From Neomegalonema perideroedes DSM 15528 (GTDB lineage Bacteria > Pseudomonadota > Alphaproteobacteria > Rhodobacterales > Rhodobacteraceae), in contig NZ_KB893654.1 in assembly GCF_000374145.1 (NCBI RefSeq), forward strand, positions 832,995 through 896,994: DNA of 64,000 nucleotides, written 5' to 3'. Shown piece by piece: positions 34,453-43,656 of this stretch (position 1 is the stretch's first letter; the number at the start of each line of letters is the position of its first letter). The notes beneath the pieces were generated by a model. That model ran no database searches and had not been told where the DNA came from. It saw only the letters and a program-made list of their open reading frames with translations. The translations under genes and the position numbers were made by a program.

Positions 34453-34589
34453 GTCGTCCTCCCTGTCGCCTGCGGCCTCTGGGTCCGCTCGGCTTCTTGA
34501 GAGAAGTTTTAGGCCAAATCCTGCGAAAGGCATATCAAACTTTGCGCGCAGAGGCGGTTTCCCAGCGAAAACCCCGCCGGACGGCCGTT

Positions 34590-35204
34590 TCAGGGAAGAT
34601 GCGCCCGCGCGGCCCGCCCCAGAGCGAAGGCGCGCTGCTCCAGAATCACCGGAGTCTCGCAGACGTAGATCAGGGATTGCTGGCGGTCCTGAAAAATGCG
34701 GGTGGACCAGTCGAGCTCCTTCTCCGCGGCGTCGATGGCGTCGAAATCGGGGGGATCGGCGGCGTCGAGCGCGTCGAAGGCGGCGCGCAATGCGTCGATG
34801 GTCTTGTCCATGGCGGCCTGCTTATGGGCGTAGCGCGCGATGCCGCCCATGACGCGGCCGCGGGCGGCGTTGATCCGCTCGAAGACCGCGAGATAGAGCG
34901 CCGTCACGTCCTCCGGAGGAGCGGCCGCGGCGAATTCGGCGATGAGGGCCTCGGCCTCGGGAAGGGCCGTGCGGCGCTGGGCGAGCCGCGCCGCCAGATC
35001 CTGAATTTTCGGGTCTTTGGCGCGGGCCTCCGCGGCTTCGTCCGGGAGGGGGCCGCTCCAGACCTGCGCGAGCGAGATCTGCGGCACGCGCCTTTGAACG
35101 CAGGGCCAATCCGGATCGACGGGCCCCGCCGCCTGAGCGCCTCCAAGGCCGCAGAACAGGCCCGCGCCCGCCGCGACGAGCATCAGAACCGGAATTTTGA
35201 ACAT
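34590..35204 (-). CDS. Exported protein of unknown function
   Basis: A 204-residue protein with a signal peptide (MFKIPVLMLVAAGAGLFCGLG, cleavage near AQA, residue 25). The mature protein starts with GPVDPDWPCVQRRVPQISL and is mainly alpha-helical, with a second Cys near residue 180 (YVCETP). I do not recognise a family. ATG 35204 has GGAGGCGCG upstream. It stands between the liv/thioesterase operon (124-base gap) and the signalling operon (137-base gap), so its transcriptional unit is unclear. The two Cys could form a disulfide. Confidence 0.7.
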   Translation of the reverse strand: MFKIPVLMLVAAGAGLFCGLGGAQAAGPVDPDWPCVQRRVPQISLAQVWSGPLPDEAAEARAKDPKIQDLAARLAQRRTALPEAEALIAEFAAAAPPEDVTALYLAVFERINAARGRVMGGIARYAHKQAAMDKTIDALRAAFDALDAADPPDFDAIDAAEKELDWSTRIFQDRQQSLIYVCETPVILEQRAFALGRAARAHLP

Positions 35205-35328
35205 GACGCGCCTCCTCCGTCCCGGCCTTTTCGTCAGCCTGAGCATCCTCGGAAGCATGCGCCGAGGCCGCCCGGCTTGTCCATGGCGGAGGGCGCGGCC
35301 TTCCTCAGCTTTTCGGAGGACCGAGGGC

Positions 35329-35736
35329 TCAGGCCTCTTGCGCGCGCTCCAGAGCGAGGCGCAGGCCCTCCGGCCAGGCCGCGCCGCGCCGGGTCTCGAT
35401 GGAGGCGGGAACGAGGGTCTGCTCCGCCGCCCAGAGCAGGTCTTCGCCGCGCCGGACCTCATGGCGCAGCTCCAGAAAATTGGCGCCGACCTTCGCCGCC
35501 TTCAGCCGGAAGGTCAGGGCGTCGCGGGGGAAGCCGGGGCGCAGGAAATGAACCTCGATCCGCGCCGTGGGCAGGATCAGGCCGTGGTCGCGCTCCAGAT
35601 CGGCCCAAGGCCAGCCCAGCTCCGCGAAGAACTCCTCGACCACCCCCACCAGCAGATGCAGATAGCTCGGGAAATAGGCCGCGCCGGAAGGATCCGCGTC
35701 GCCGAAGGCGAGCCGACGTTTCGTCTCATAGGCCAT
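35329..35736 (-). CDS. 4HBT-family acyl-CoA thioesterase
   Basis: A 135-residue hotdog-fold protein. RLAFGDADPSGAAYFPSYLHL is the signature of the 4-hydroxybenzoyl-CoA thioesterase family, with the catalytic Asp in FGDADPSG. Members hydrolyse aryl- or acyl-CoA thioesters; the substrate here is unknown. It starts 12 bases after the livF stop codon and belongs to the ABC-importer operon, which hints that the imported compound is an acid metabolised through a CoA thioester. Confidence 0.85.
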   Translation of the reverse strand: MAYETKRRLAFGDADPSGAAYFPSYLHLLVGVVEEFFAELGWPWADLERDHGLILPTARIEVHFLRPGFPRDALTFRLKAAKVGANFLELRHEVRRGEDLLWAAEQTLVPASIETRRGAAWPEGLRLALERAQEA

Positions 35737-35748
35737 GGCCTGCTCTCC

Positions 35749-36435
35749 CTATAACCCGAGCCAGCGCTCTTGAATCTCCGGCGTGACGGCCTCCGGCGGC
35801 CCCTCGAAGACGGTCGCGCCGCGCTCAAGGATCACGCAGCGATCCGCCGCCCCGAGGATCTCCGAGAGCGTCTTATCCACCGCGAGGATCGCCAGACCCT
35901 CGGCCTTCAGGCTGCGGATCGCCGCCCAGATGTCCTGACGCACCAGAGGCGCCAGACCCTCCGTCGCCTCGTCGAGAATGAGCAGGCGCGGGCCGGTGGT
36001 CAAGGCGCGGCCTATGGCGAGCATCTGCTGCTCGCCGCCCGAGAGGGTCGCGGCCATTTGCGCGCGGCGCTCGCCGAGCCGGGGGAAAAGCGCCTCCACC
36101 CGCGCGAGGCTCCAGCCTTCCGGGCGGGCGGCCACGAGGAGATTCTCGCGCACGGTGAGGTTAGGGAAGCAGCGCCGCCCCTCCGGGACCAATCCCAGCC
36201 CCAGACGCGCCCTTTGCGGCGCGGAGAGTCCCTGAAGATCGCGTCCGCCGAAGGAGATCCGCCCCCGGCGCGGCGGGTTCAGCCCCATCACCGCGCGGAT
36301 GGTCGTCGTCTTGCCCATGCCGTTGCGGCCCATGAGCGCGAGGGTCTCGCCCTCCTCGATGCGCAGCGAGGCCCCGAAGAGCGCTTGAGAGCCGCCGTAA
36401 AAAGCCTCCAGACCCTCCGCTTCGAGCAGGCTCAT
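35749..36435 (-). CDS. livF: Branched-chain-type ABC transporter ATPase LivF
   Basis: A 228-residue ATPase with Walker A GRNGMGKTT (36-44), signature LSGGEQQ and Walker B LLILDEATEG. LVPEGRRCFPNLTVREN is diagnostic of LivF. The H-loop region reads LAVDKTLSEI. This VDK variant occurs in Liv systems that do not import branched-chain amino acids. It overlaps livG by four bases. Confidence 0.92.
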   Translation of the reverse strand: MSLLEAEGLEAFYGGSQALFGASLRIEEGETLALMGRNGMGKTTTIRAVMGLNPPRRGRISFGGRDLQGLSAPQRARLGLGLVPEGRRCFPNLTVRENLLVAARPEGWSLARVEALFPRLGERRAQMAATLSGGEQQMLAIGRALTTGPRLLILDEATEGLAPLVRQDIWAAIRSLKAEGLAILAVDKTLSEILGAADRCVILERGATVFEGPPEAVTPEIQERWLGL

Positions 36436-37181
36436 GAGGAATCTCCGAGATAGGCGCGGCGGGCTCCGGCGTCGGCGCGGATTTCGGCGGGCGAGCCGCT
36501 GGCGATGACGCGTCCGGCCTCCAGAACCGAAATCCGGTCGGCGAGGGCGAAGACGGCGTCCATGTCATGCTCGACCAGCAGGATGGGAGCCTCGCGGCGC
36601 AGCTCCGAGAGGAAGCCCGTCAGCTCCCGCGAGCCCTCCGCGCCGAGGCCCGCCATGGGCTCGTCGAGGAGGAAGAGCTTGGGCTCCATCGCCAGAGCCA
36701 GAGCCAATTCCAGCCGCCGCCGCTCGCCATGGGAGAGCAGCGCCGCCGGAACCGCCGCCCGATCCGCCAGTCCGACCCGCGCCAAAGCCGCCATGGCGGG
36801 CTCCGTCAGACGGCGGTCGCCTTGGGTCGGGCGCAGGAAACGAAAGCTCGATCCCGCCCGCGCCTGAATCGCGAGCATGACGTTGCGCAGGGCCGAGAAC
36901 TCCCCCGCCAGAGAGGAGATCTGAAAGCTCCGCGCCAGCCCCAGCCGCGCCCGCGCCGGAGCGCCCAGAGCGGTCACGTCGCGCCCGAAGAGCCGCACCG
37001 AACCGGAATCGGGCCGCAACCCTCCGGCGATCTGGGCGATGAGCGTCGATTTCCCCGCGCCGTTCGGGCCGATCAGAGCATGGATCTCGCCGGGGCGCAG
37101 ATCCAGCGTCACGCCGTCGGTGGCCCTGAGCGCGCCGAAGCTCTTGCGCAGATCCCGGATGTCGAGCGCGGGATCAGCCAT
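36432..37181 (-). CDS. livG: Branched-chain-type ABC transporter ATPase LivG
   Basis: A 249-residue ATPase with Walker A GPNGAGKST (38-46), ARLGLARSFQI typical of LivG, the signature region LLSHGERRRLELALALA, and Walker B LFLLDEPMAGLG with LVEHDMDAV. It pairs with LivF to drive the LivHM permease. It overlaps livM by eight bases and livF by four. Confidence 0.93.
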   Translation of the reverse strand: MADPALDIRDLRKSFGALRATDGVTLDLRPGEIHALIGPNGAGKSTLIAQIAGGLRPDSGSVRLFGRDVTALGAPARARLGLARSFQISSLAGEFSALRNVMLAIQARAGSSFRFLRPTQGDRRLTEPAMAALARVGLADRAAVPAALLSHGERRRLELALALAMEPKLFLLDEPMAGLGAEGSRELTGFLSELRREAPILLVEHDMDAVFALADRISVLEAGRVIASGSPAEIRADAGARRAYLGDSS

Positions 37182-38163
37182 CGCGGCGCCCTCCCGCGAT
37201 CAGCCCGAGGAATCCGCCGCGCGCGAAGACCGCCACGCCTAAAACCGCCAGACCGAGGAAGAATTGCCAGCGCTCCGTCCAGCCGCCAAGGACATGCTCC
37301 ATCGCGACGAAGAGAAGCGCCCCCGCCGTCGGGCCGAGCAGCCGCCCCCGCCCGCCGAGCAGGATCAGCATGATCAACTCCCCCGACATCTGCCATGAGA
37401 GCATCGAAGGGCTGGCGAAGCGGTTGAGATTGGCGAAAAGCGCGCCCGCCGCTCCGACCATCATGGCCGAAAGCGCGAAGGCCGTCAGGCGCAGGCCGAA
37501 GGGCTCGATTCCCAGAGCCTCGACGCGCTGCGGATTTTGCCGCGTGGCCTCCAGAGCCGTCCCGAAGCGCGAAGCGCGGAGGATCTGGAAGATCGCCAGC
37601 CCGATCAGCAAAGCCCCGAGGCAGATCCAGAAAAAGGGCAGAGGCCGCGCCGAATTGAGTCCGGGGAAGATCCCGCGCCGGAAGGACAGGCCGTCGTCTC
37701 CGCCATAGGCGGGCCATGACAGCGCGAAATAATAGATCATCTGCGCGAAGGCGAGGGTGATCATCAGGAAATAGACGCCGGAGGTCCGCAGGCTGATCGC
37801 CCCGATGGGCAGAGCCGCCAGCAGCGCCAGCCCCATGGCCGCGCAGATCATCAGCAGGATCTCGCGCGAGCCCGCCCAGCCGAAGATCAGCGCCTCGCCG
37901 CTTCCGGCGTGGGTCGCGAGGATCCCCGCCGCATAGCCTCCAAGGCCGAAAAAGGCGGCGTGTCCGAAGGAGACCAGCCCGCCCAAGCCTAAGGCCAGAT
38001 GCAGCCCCGTCGCCGCCAGAGCCAGAATCGCGGCCTTGGTCGCGAGGGTGACGTAAAAGGGATGTCCGGCGCTCAGAGCCGCCCAAGGCCCGAGGATCAG
38101 CAGCGCGAGGATCGCCAGATTGGCCGCCGCCTCGCGCGGAGAAGCTGAAATGAGGCTCTTCAT
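37174..38163 (-). CDS. livM: Branched-chain-type ABC transporter permease LivM
   Basis: A 329-residue inner-membrane protein with about eight to ten hydrophobic helices and the LivM hallmark GGLVSFGHAAFFGLGGYAAG. The start MKSLISASP at 38163 overlaps the livH stop codon by four bases; the longer open frame upstream is a shadow of livH. Confidence 0.92.
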   Translation of the reverse strand: MKSLISASPREAAANLAILALLILGPWAALSAGHPFYVTLATKAAILALAATGLHLALGLGGLVSFGHAAFFGLGGYAAGILATHAGSGEALIFGWAGSREILLMICAAMGLALLAALPIGAISLRTSGVYFLMITLAFAQMIYYFALSWPAYGGDDGLSFRRGIFPGLNSARPLPFFWICLGALLIGLAIFQILRASRFGTALEATRQNPQRVEALGIEPFGLRLTAFALSAMMVGAAGALFANLNRFASPSMLSWQMSGELIMLILLGGRGRLLGPTAGALLFVAMEHVLGGWTERWQFFLGLAVLGVAVFARGGFLGLIAGGRRDG

Positions 38164-39101
38164 CGGCTTGGGGCTCCGAACAGCCCTTGCGGGCGCAGGG
38201 CGAGGATCACCGCCATCAGCAGATAAATCAGCAGAGAGGCGACCGCCGCCCCCATGGCGCTGGCCTCCGAAGGCGGATAAGCGAGCGCGAAGGCTTTCGG
38301 CAGCAGAAAGCGCCCCATGGTGTCGACCACGCCCACCAGCACCGCCCCGACCAGAGCCCCCCAGATGGAGCCGATCCCGCCGATGACGATCACCACGAAG
38401 GCGAGGATCAGCATGGGTTCTCCCATGCCCACCTGCACCGACTGCAAGGCGCCGATCATGCCGCCCGCCAGCCCCGCGAGGGCCGCGCCTAAAGCGAAGA
38501 CCAAGGTGTAAAGCCGCCCGATCTCCACGCCCAAGGCGCCGATCATCTCGCGGTCGGATTCTCCGGCGCGGATGCGCATCCCGAGCCGCGTCCGCGAGAT
38601 CAGCAGATGCAGCCCCAGAGCCGCCGCCGCCCCCACGCCGATGATCGCCAGACGATAGATCGGATAGGCGCCGCCTCCCGGCAGAGGCGCCGCGCCTTGC
38701 AGCAGCGGCGGAACGTCGAGAAAGAGCGGAAAGCCGCCGAAGATCCAGCGCGTCCCCTCGGAGATGATGAGGATCAAGGCGAAGGTGGCGAGGACTTGCT
38801 CCAGATGGTCGCGCCCATAGAGCCGCCGCAGGATCGTCGCTTCGATGAGCGCGCCCGCCGCCGCCGCCGCCGTCAGAGCCGCCGCCAGCCCGAGCCAATA
38901 GCTCCCCGTGGCCGCCGCCACGGCCGCGCAGGCGAAGGCGCCGATCATATAGAGCGCGCCATGGGCGAGGTTGATCACCCCCATGACGCCGAAAATCAGC
39001 GTCAGCCCCGCCGCCATGAGAAACAGCATGACGCCGAGCTGAAGGCCGTTGAGCAGCTGCTCAAGCAGAAGCGCGAAGGACAAAGGGGAGATTCCGGGCA
39101 T
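38160..39101 (-). CDS. livH: Branched-chain-type ABC transporter permease LivH
   Basis: A 313-residue inner-membrane protein with about eight helices and the LivH signature GLTLIFGVMGVINLAHGALYMIGAF; the cytoplasmic loop RTRLGMRIRAGESDREMIGALG contacts the ATPases. It begins 46 bases after the binding-protein gene and overlaps livM. Confidence 0.93.
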   Translation of the reverse strand: MPGISPLSFALLLEQLLNGLQLGVMLFLMAAGLTLIFGVMGVINLAHGALYMIGAFACAAVAAATGSYWLGLAAALTAAAAAGALIEATILRRLYGRDHLEQVLATFALILIISEGTRWIFGGFPLFLDVPPLLQGAAPLPGGGAYPIYRLAIIGVGAAAALGLHLLISRTRLGMRIRAGESDREMIGALGVEIGRLYTLVFALGAALAGLAGGMIGALQSVQVGMGEPMLILAFVVIVIGGIGSIWGALVGAVLVGVVDTMGRFLLPKAFALAYPPSEASAMGAAVASLLIYLLMAVILALRPQGLFGAPSR

Positions 39102-39147
39102 GGGGCCTCCCCGCGGGCTTCAGAACCCGCAGGGAGGCGGAGAAGCT

Positions 39148-40299
39148 TCAGGGCAGCTTGCAGGCTTCGGCGTAGGCGTCGCCGCGATCCTCGAAGGCTT
39201 TGGCCACGATGCGGTTGGTGAGCGTCCCGTCCTCGAGCTTCGCCACCTCGCGGACGTAGATGTCCTGAATCGGGTGATTGTTATGGTTGAAGCCGAACTT
39301 CCCGCGCACCGAGGCGAAATCGGCCTCTTTCAGCGCGGCGCGGAAGGCTTCGGGGTCTTTCACGTCGGCCTTGGCCTGAGCCGAGAGCAGAAGATTGGCC
39401 GTATCCCAAGCCTGAGCCGCATAGATCGAGGGGAGGCGGCCGTATTCCGCCTTGAAGGCCTCGACGAAGGCGCGGCTCGCCTCATTCTCGAGATCCGGCG
39501 ACCATGAGGCCGAATTGCGCACGCCTAAAGCGGCGTCGCCCACGGCGGGCAGAACGTCTTGGCTGAAGGAGAAGCCCGGCCCGATCAGCGGAATCTCCAC
39601 GCCCGATTGCGCATATTGCTTCAGGAAGGCGATGCCCATGCCGCCCGGCAGGAAGAAGAAGACCGAATCCGCGCCCGAAGCCCGGATCTGCGCGATTTCG
39701 GCGGCGTAGTCGCTTTGGCCGACCTGCGTATGGATCTCGCCCGCGAGCTCGCCTGTGTAATAGCGTTTGAAGCCGGTCAGGGCGTCGAGCCCGGCCGGGT
39801 AATTGGGCGCCATGATGAGCGTGTTCTTGTAGGTCTCGGCGGCGTATTGGCCCATGGCCTCGTGGAAGTTGTCGTTCTGATAGGCGACGTTGAAGTAATT
39901 CTCATGGCAATTCGCGCCCGCCAGAGCCGAAGGCCCCGCGTTCACCGAAAGATAAAAGATCTCCTGATCCACCGCGTTGGGCACCACCGCCATGGCCAGA
40001 TTGGACCAGATGATTCCGGTCAGCACGTCCACGCCGTCGCTCTGGATCATCTTATCGGCGATCTGCACCGCGAGTTCGGGCTTTTGCGCGTCGTCCTCGA
40101 CGATCAGCGTCGCCTCGGGATTATTCGCCTGCTTGAGCGCCAGAGCGAAGGCGTCGCGCGCGTCCACGCCGAGTCCGGCGCCTGCGCCGGAGAGCGTGGT
40201 GATCATGCCGATCTTCAGCGGCGCGGCCTGAATCGCGGCGGGCGCCGTGGCCGCCAGCAGAAGGCCCAAGGCGCTTCTCAGCATGAATCCGGATGTCAT
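39148..40299 (-). CDS. Liv-type periplasmic substrate-binding protein
   Basis: A 383-residue exported binding protein of the type 1 (LivK-like) fold. The signal peptide MLRSALGLLLAATAPAAIQA is followed by PLKIGMITTLSGAGAGLG. The start MTSGF at 40299 is preceded by GGGAGAAAG; a second ATG five codons on is possible. NCHENYFNVAYQNDNFHEAMGQY resembles binding proteins assigned to aromatic-acid uptake rather than to leucine. It is the first gene of a six-gene operon ending in a thioesterase. Substrate: unknown, aromatic or other organic acid suspected. Confidence 0.88.
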   Translation of the reverse strand: MTSGFMLRSALGLLLAATAPAAIQAAPLKIGMITTLSGAGAGLGVDARDAFALALKQANNPEATLIVEDDAQKPELAVQIADKMIQSDGVDVLTGIIWSNLAMAVVPNAVDQEIFYLSVNAGPSALAGANCHENYFNVAYQNDNFHEAMGQYAAETYKNTLIMAPNYPAGLDALTGFKRYYTGELAGEIHTQVGQSDYAAEIAQIRASGADSVFFFLPGGMGIAFLKQYAQSGVEIPLIGPGFSFSQDVLPAVGDAALGVRNSASWSPDLENEASRAFVEAFKAEYGRLPSIYAAQAWDTANLLLSAQAKADVKDPEAFRAALKEADFASVRGKFGFNHNNHPIQDIYVREVAKLEDGTLTNRIVAKAFEDRGDAYAEACKLP

Positions 40300-40326
40300 G
40301 ACGTGCTTTCTCCCTGACCGACCGTC

Positions 40327-40355
40327 TTGACGCCCCGGCGCCGGACGGCTTTTAA
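40327..40355 (+). promoter_or_regulatory. Candidate promoter of the metallo-hydrolase gene
   Basis: TTGACG (40327-40332) and TTTTAA (40350-40355) are 17 bases apart on the plus strand, about 115 bases before the start at 40469, in the divergent gap with the binding-protein gene. The -10 is weak. Confidence 0.35.
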
Positions 40356-40468
40356 TCTCCACGGTCATTTTTCCGTCTCCCGCGACGGAAGCCAAGCGCA
40401 AATTCCTCCTGAGGCCGCAGGTTCTCGCGCCGCCCAGCCCCTAGCCCCCAATTTAAGGAAGCCCGGAC

Positions 40469-41509
40469 ATGAGCCGTCTCGCCGCGAACCTGCTCGACAC
40501 GCCGCCGCCCGCGCCCGGCGAAGCCGTGGAGGTCGCGCCGGGCCTGCTCTGGATGCGCTTCCGGCTGCCTTTCGCGCTGAATCATGTGAACATCTACGCC
40601 ATAGACGAGGGCGAAAGCGAGGGCTGGGCGCTCTTCGACGCGGGGCTCGGCGTGGAGGAGACCTATGCGGCCTGGGAGGCGGCTCTGGCGGGGCCTCTGC
40701 GCGGCGGAAGGGTCTCGCGGCTGATCGTGAGCCATTTCCACCCCGACCATGTGGGGGCTGCGGGCTGGCTTCTGCGGCGTCTCGGAGATCCGCCGCTTTA
40801 CATGACCGAAACGGAATATCTCTTCGCGCGCTATATGATGGCGGGCGGCGAGACGACGGAGGATCCGCTATATGAAGCCTTTTACCGTCGCCACGGCGCC
40901 GACGCCGAGGAAACCCGCATCCTGATCGAGCGGGGCCATAATTATCTCCGCCGCGTGACGGGGCTTCCGGCGGCCTTTCATCCGCTGGAGCGTCGGGTTC
41001 CGCTGAATTTGGGCGGGCGGAGCTTCCGGGTGCTGACCGGAGCGGGCCATGCGCCGGCTCAGGCGATGCTCCATTGCGCCGAAGAGGATCTGCTCCTCGC
41101 GGCGGATCAGGTGCTGGGGCGGATCACGCCGAACATCTCGGTCCACGCCATGGAGCCCGAGGCCGATCCGGTGGCGCGCTTCCTCGATTCTCTGGAGGAT
41201 CTGCGCGGCGAGGTCCCGGACGAGACTCTGGTCCTGCCCGGCCATGAGCAGCCTTTGACGGCGCTGCATGGGCGGTTGGAGGAATTGGCCGCCCATCATC
41301 AGATTCGCTGCGCGGTGGTGCGCGAGATCTGCCGCACGGAGCCTTTGACCGTCTCCGAACTGACGCCGAAGCTGTTCGCGCGGCCTTTGGATCCGCATCA
41401 GAAATCCTTCGCCTTCGCCGAGGCCCTCGCCCATGTGAACCACCTCGTCGCGCGCGGCGAGATGGCTTGGGTCGAGAAGGGCGAGGTCTGGCGGGCGCGT
41501 TCGGTCTGA
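40469..41509 (+). CDS. Metallo-beta-lactamase-fold hydrolase
   Basis: A 346-residue cytosolic protein with the binuclear zinc motif SHFHPDHVG (HxHxDH) near residue 92, further metal ligands in TGAGHAPAQ and AADQVLGRI and VLPGHEQP. A C-terminal winged-helix-like domain (about 270-340) is typical of the glyoxalase-II/LACTB2-like subgroup. AAGGAAG precedes the ATG. The substrate is unknown; hydrolysis of a thioester or lactone is likely for the fold. It is divergent from the liv operon and could act on the imported compound, as inference. Confidence 0.85.
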   Translation: MSRLAANLLDTPPPAPGEAVEVAPGLLWMRFRLPFALNHVNIYAIDEGESEGWALFDAGLGVEETYAAWEAALAGPLRGGRVSRLIVSHFHPDHVGAAGWLLRRLGDPPLYMTETEYLFARYMMAGGETTEDPLYEAFYRRHGADAEETRILIERGHNYLRRVTGLPAAFHPLERRVPLNLGGRSFRVLTGAGHAPAQAMLHCAEEDLLLAADQVLGRITPNISVHAMEPEADPVARFLDSLEDLRGEVPDETLVLPGHEQPLTALHGRLEELAAHHQIRCAVVREICRTEPLTVSELTPKLFARPLDPHQKSFAFAEALAHVNHLVARGEMAWVEKGEVWRARSV

Positions 41510-41515
41510 GGCGCT

Positions 41516-43555
41516 TCAGCTCATCAAGCGGCGCGCGAGGTAGGAATATTCCAGAGCCAGCCGCCGCGCCGTCTCGCGCAGATTGGCCGCCGCGCCATGG
41601 CCGCCGTCGGTGTTTTCATAGAACAGCGTCGGATAGCCCAATTCCTCCAGCTTCGCCGCCGCCCGCCGCGCATGGCCGGGATGCACGCGGTCGTCCTTGG
41701 TCGAGGTGTGGATGAAGACTTCGGGGTAAGGCTGGCCAGCCCGCAGATGCTGATAGGGGGAATAGGATTCGAGCCATGCGCGTTCGGCGGGGATCTCGGG
41801 ATCGCCGTATTCGCCGATCCATGAAGGCCCCGCCAGCAGCTTATGATAGCGCAGCATGTCGAAAAGCGGCACCTGGATCACGGCGGCGTTGATGAGATCC
41901 GGGCGCTGGGTCAGCGTGACGCCCATTAAAAGCCCGCCTTGGCTGCCGCCCATGATCCCGAGCTTCTTCGGGCTCGTGATCTTGCGCCGGATGAGGTCTT
42001 CGGCCACGGCCTGAAAATCCTCATGGGTGCGGTGGCGGTTCTCCTTGATGGCGCATTGATGCCATTTCGGCCCGAATTCGCCGCCGCCCCGGATGTTCGC
42101 CACCACATGGATTCCGCCGCGCTCCAGCCAGAGCTTGCCGATGGTCGCGGAATAGGCGGGCGCAAGCGGAATCTCGAAGCCGCCATAGCCGTAAAGCAGG
42201 GTGGGATTCGAGCCGTCCATGGGGGCCTCGGCCCGGCGGATGACGAAATAGGGGATCAGGGTTCCGTCTTTGGAAGGCGCCTCCAGCTGCTCGACGATCA
42301 GGCCCGAGGCGTCGAAGCGCGCCGGAGCGGCCTTGAGCGATTCGGCTTCGCCTGTGGCGGCGTCGGCGAGCCAGAGGCTGGGGGGCGTCAGATAGCCCGC
42401 GACCTGCACGAGCAGCCGGTCGCTCAGATCCGAGGCCGAAACCACGTCCGTCGAGACGTTTTCCGGCAGAGGCAGACGGGCGCGGCTCCAGCCGCCGCCG
42501 GATTTCGGACGCCAGACCTCCACCGCGCCGCGCACCTCCTCGAAGCGGGTGAGGATCAGCGCGTCGCGGGTGGCGGAGACCCGGACGCCCATTTCGCGCG
42601 GGCCGGGCCGCAAGACCAATTCGGCGGGCGTCGCCGGATCGGCCAGCCAATCGTCGAAACTCCAGGCGAAGAGGTCGCCGGTCTCGAAGCGCTGGCCCGA
42701 GGGCGCGGTCCAATCCTCATTGGTGGAGAGGATCAGGCGCCCTTCCAGCAGAGCCTGTATGCTGGACTTCAAAGGCAAAGGCAGTTTGCGCGGCGCTTCG
42801 CCGGGGGTCCAGAGGTAAGTCTCGCTGTCGTAAATGGTGATCGCGCGATGGATGAGGATCGCCTTCAGAGCGCCCTCGGCGTCGCGCAGGGCGTAGGGCT
42901 GGATGAGCATGTCCGTCCGCTCGCCCTCGAAGATCGGCTCCGCCTGCTCAAGGCTCTGGCCGCGCCGCAAAAGCCGCACGCAGCGCGCATAGCCGGATTC
43001 GGTGAGGCTCTCCGGGCCGAAGTCATGGGAGACCAGCAGGCGGTCGGCGTCCAGCCAGAGGGCGGCGCATTTGGCCTCCGGCAGATCGAAGCCGCCCTCG
43101 ACGAAGGCTTTCGCCTCTAAGTCGAATTCGCGCAGGACCACGGCGTCCTTGCCGCCGTCCGAGAGCGAGAGCAGGCAGCGCCGATCCTCGGGCGGCAGAT
43201 AATTGGCGCCGCGCATCACCCAATTGCGGCCCTCCTCGGCGGCGAGGGCGTCCAGATCGAGGATGGTCTCCCATTCCGGTTCGGGCTGACGGTAGCTCTC
43301 CAGCGTGGTCCGCCGCCAGAGCCCCCGCACGTTCTGCGCGTCCTGCCAGAAATTGGTGAGGATCTCGGCGCCCTTCCGGCGGCGGAAGGCCGGGAAGGGA
43401 ATGCGGTCGCGGGCTTCGAGGATCGCCAGAGCCTCCTGACGCATCTGCTCATAGCAGGGGACGCCTTGCAGGGTCTCCAGACAACGGGCGTTCCGCGCCC
43501 GCACCCAAGCCAGAGCCTCCTCGCCTTCGATCTCTTCAAGATTCGGCTGCGCCAT
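41516..43555 (-). CDS. Prolyl oligopeptidase family serine peptidase (S9A)
   Basis: A 679-residue protein with an N-terminal seven-bladed propeller (about 70-420) and a C-terminal alpha/beta hydrolase. The catalytic Ser is S538 in GGSQGG; Asp lies in TSTKDDRVHPGHA and His in TDGGHGAAAN. LLYGYGGFEI is a conserved S9A element. The start MAQPNLEEI at 43555 has no signal peptide, so the enzyme is probably cytosolic; it cleaves short peptides after Pro or related residues. It converges on the metallo-hydrolase gene, with six bases between the stop codons. Confidence 0.92.
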   Translation of the reverse strand: MAQPNLEEIEGEEALAWVRARNARCLETLQGVPCYEQMRQEALAILEARDRIPFPAFRRRKGAEILTNFWQDAQNVRGLWRRTTLESYRQPEPEWETILDLDALAAEEGRNWVMRGANYLPPEDRRCLLSLSDGGKDAVVLREFDLEAKAFVEGGFDLPEAKCAALWLDADRLLVSHDFGPESLTESGYARCVRLLRRGQSLEQAEPIFEGERTDMLIQPYALRDAEGALKAILIHRAITIYDSETYLWTPGEAPRKLPLPLKSSIQALLEGRLILSTNEDWTAPSGQRFETGDLFAWSFDDWLADPATPAELVLRPGPREMGVRVSATRDALILTRFEEVRGAVEVWRPKSGGGWSRARLPLPENVSTDVVSASDLSDRLLVQVAGYLTPPSLWLADAATGEAESLKAAPARFDASGLIVEQLEAPSKDGTLIPYFVIRRAEAPMDGSNPTLLYGYGGFEIPLAPAYSATIGKLWLERGGIHVVANIRGGGEFGPKWHQCAIKENRHRTHEDFQAVAEDLIRRKITSPKKLGIMGGSQGGLLMGVTLTQRPDLINAAVIQVPLFDMLRYHKLLAGPSWIGEYGDPEIPAERAWLESYSPYQHLRAGQPYPEVFIHTSTKDDRVHPGHARRAAAKLEELGYPTLFYENTDGGHGAAANLRETARRLALEYSYLARRLMS

Positions 43556-43586
43556 GGGTCGGTCTCCGGAATGAAAGGCGGCGTCC

Positions 43587-43609
43587 GGCCGCCCGCGAGA
43601 CGGGCGGCC
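43587..43609 (-). terminator. Hairpin between glcB and the peptidase gene
   Basis: GGCCGCCCG (43587-43595) pairs perfectly with CGGGCGGCC (43601-43609). It follows glcB on the minus strand and lies just before the peptidase start. There is no T run, so the terminator call is tentative. Confidence 0.4.
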
Positions 43610-43656
43610 GAAGGGAAAGGCTTTGTCGAGCGCCGGAGCGCCTGCGGTCAAGCCCC

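Noticed and set aside
35749-40299. Branched-chain amino-acid importer as the definite function of the Liv operon
   Set aside because: The family is clear but the substrate is not: the LivF variant, binding-protein sequence and thioesterase partner point away from leucine, isoleucine and valine.
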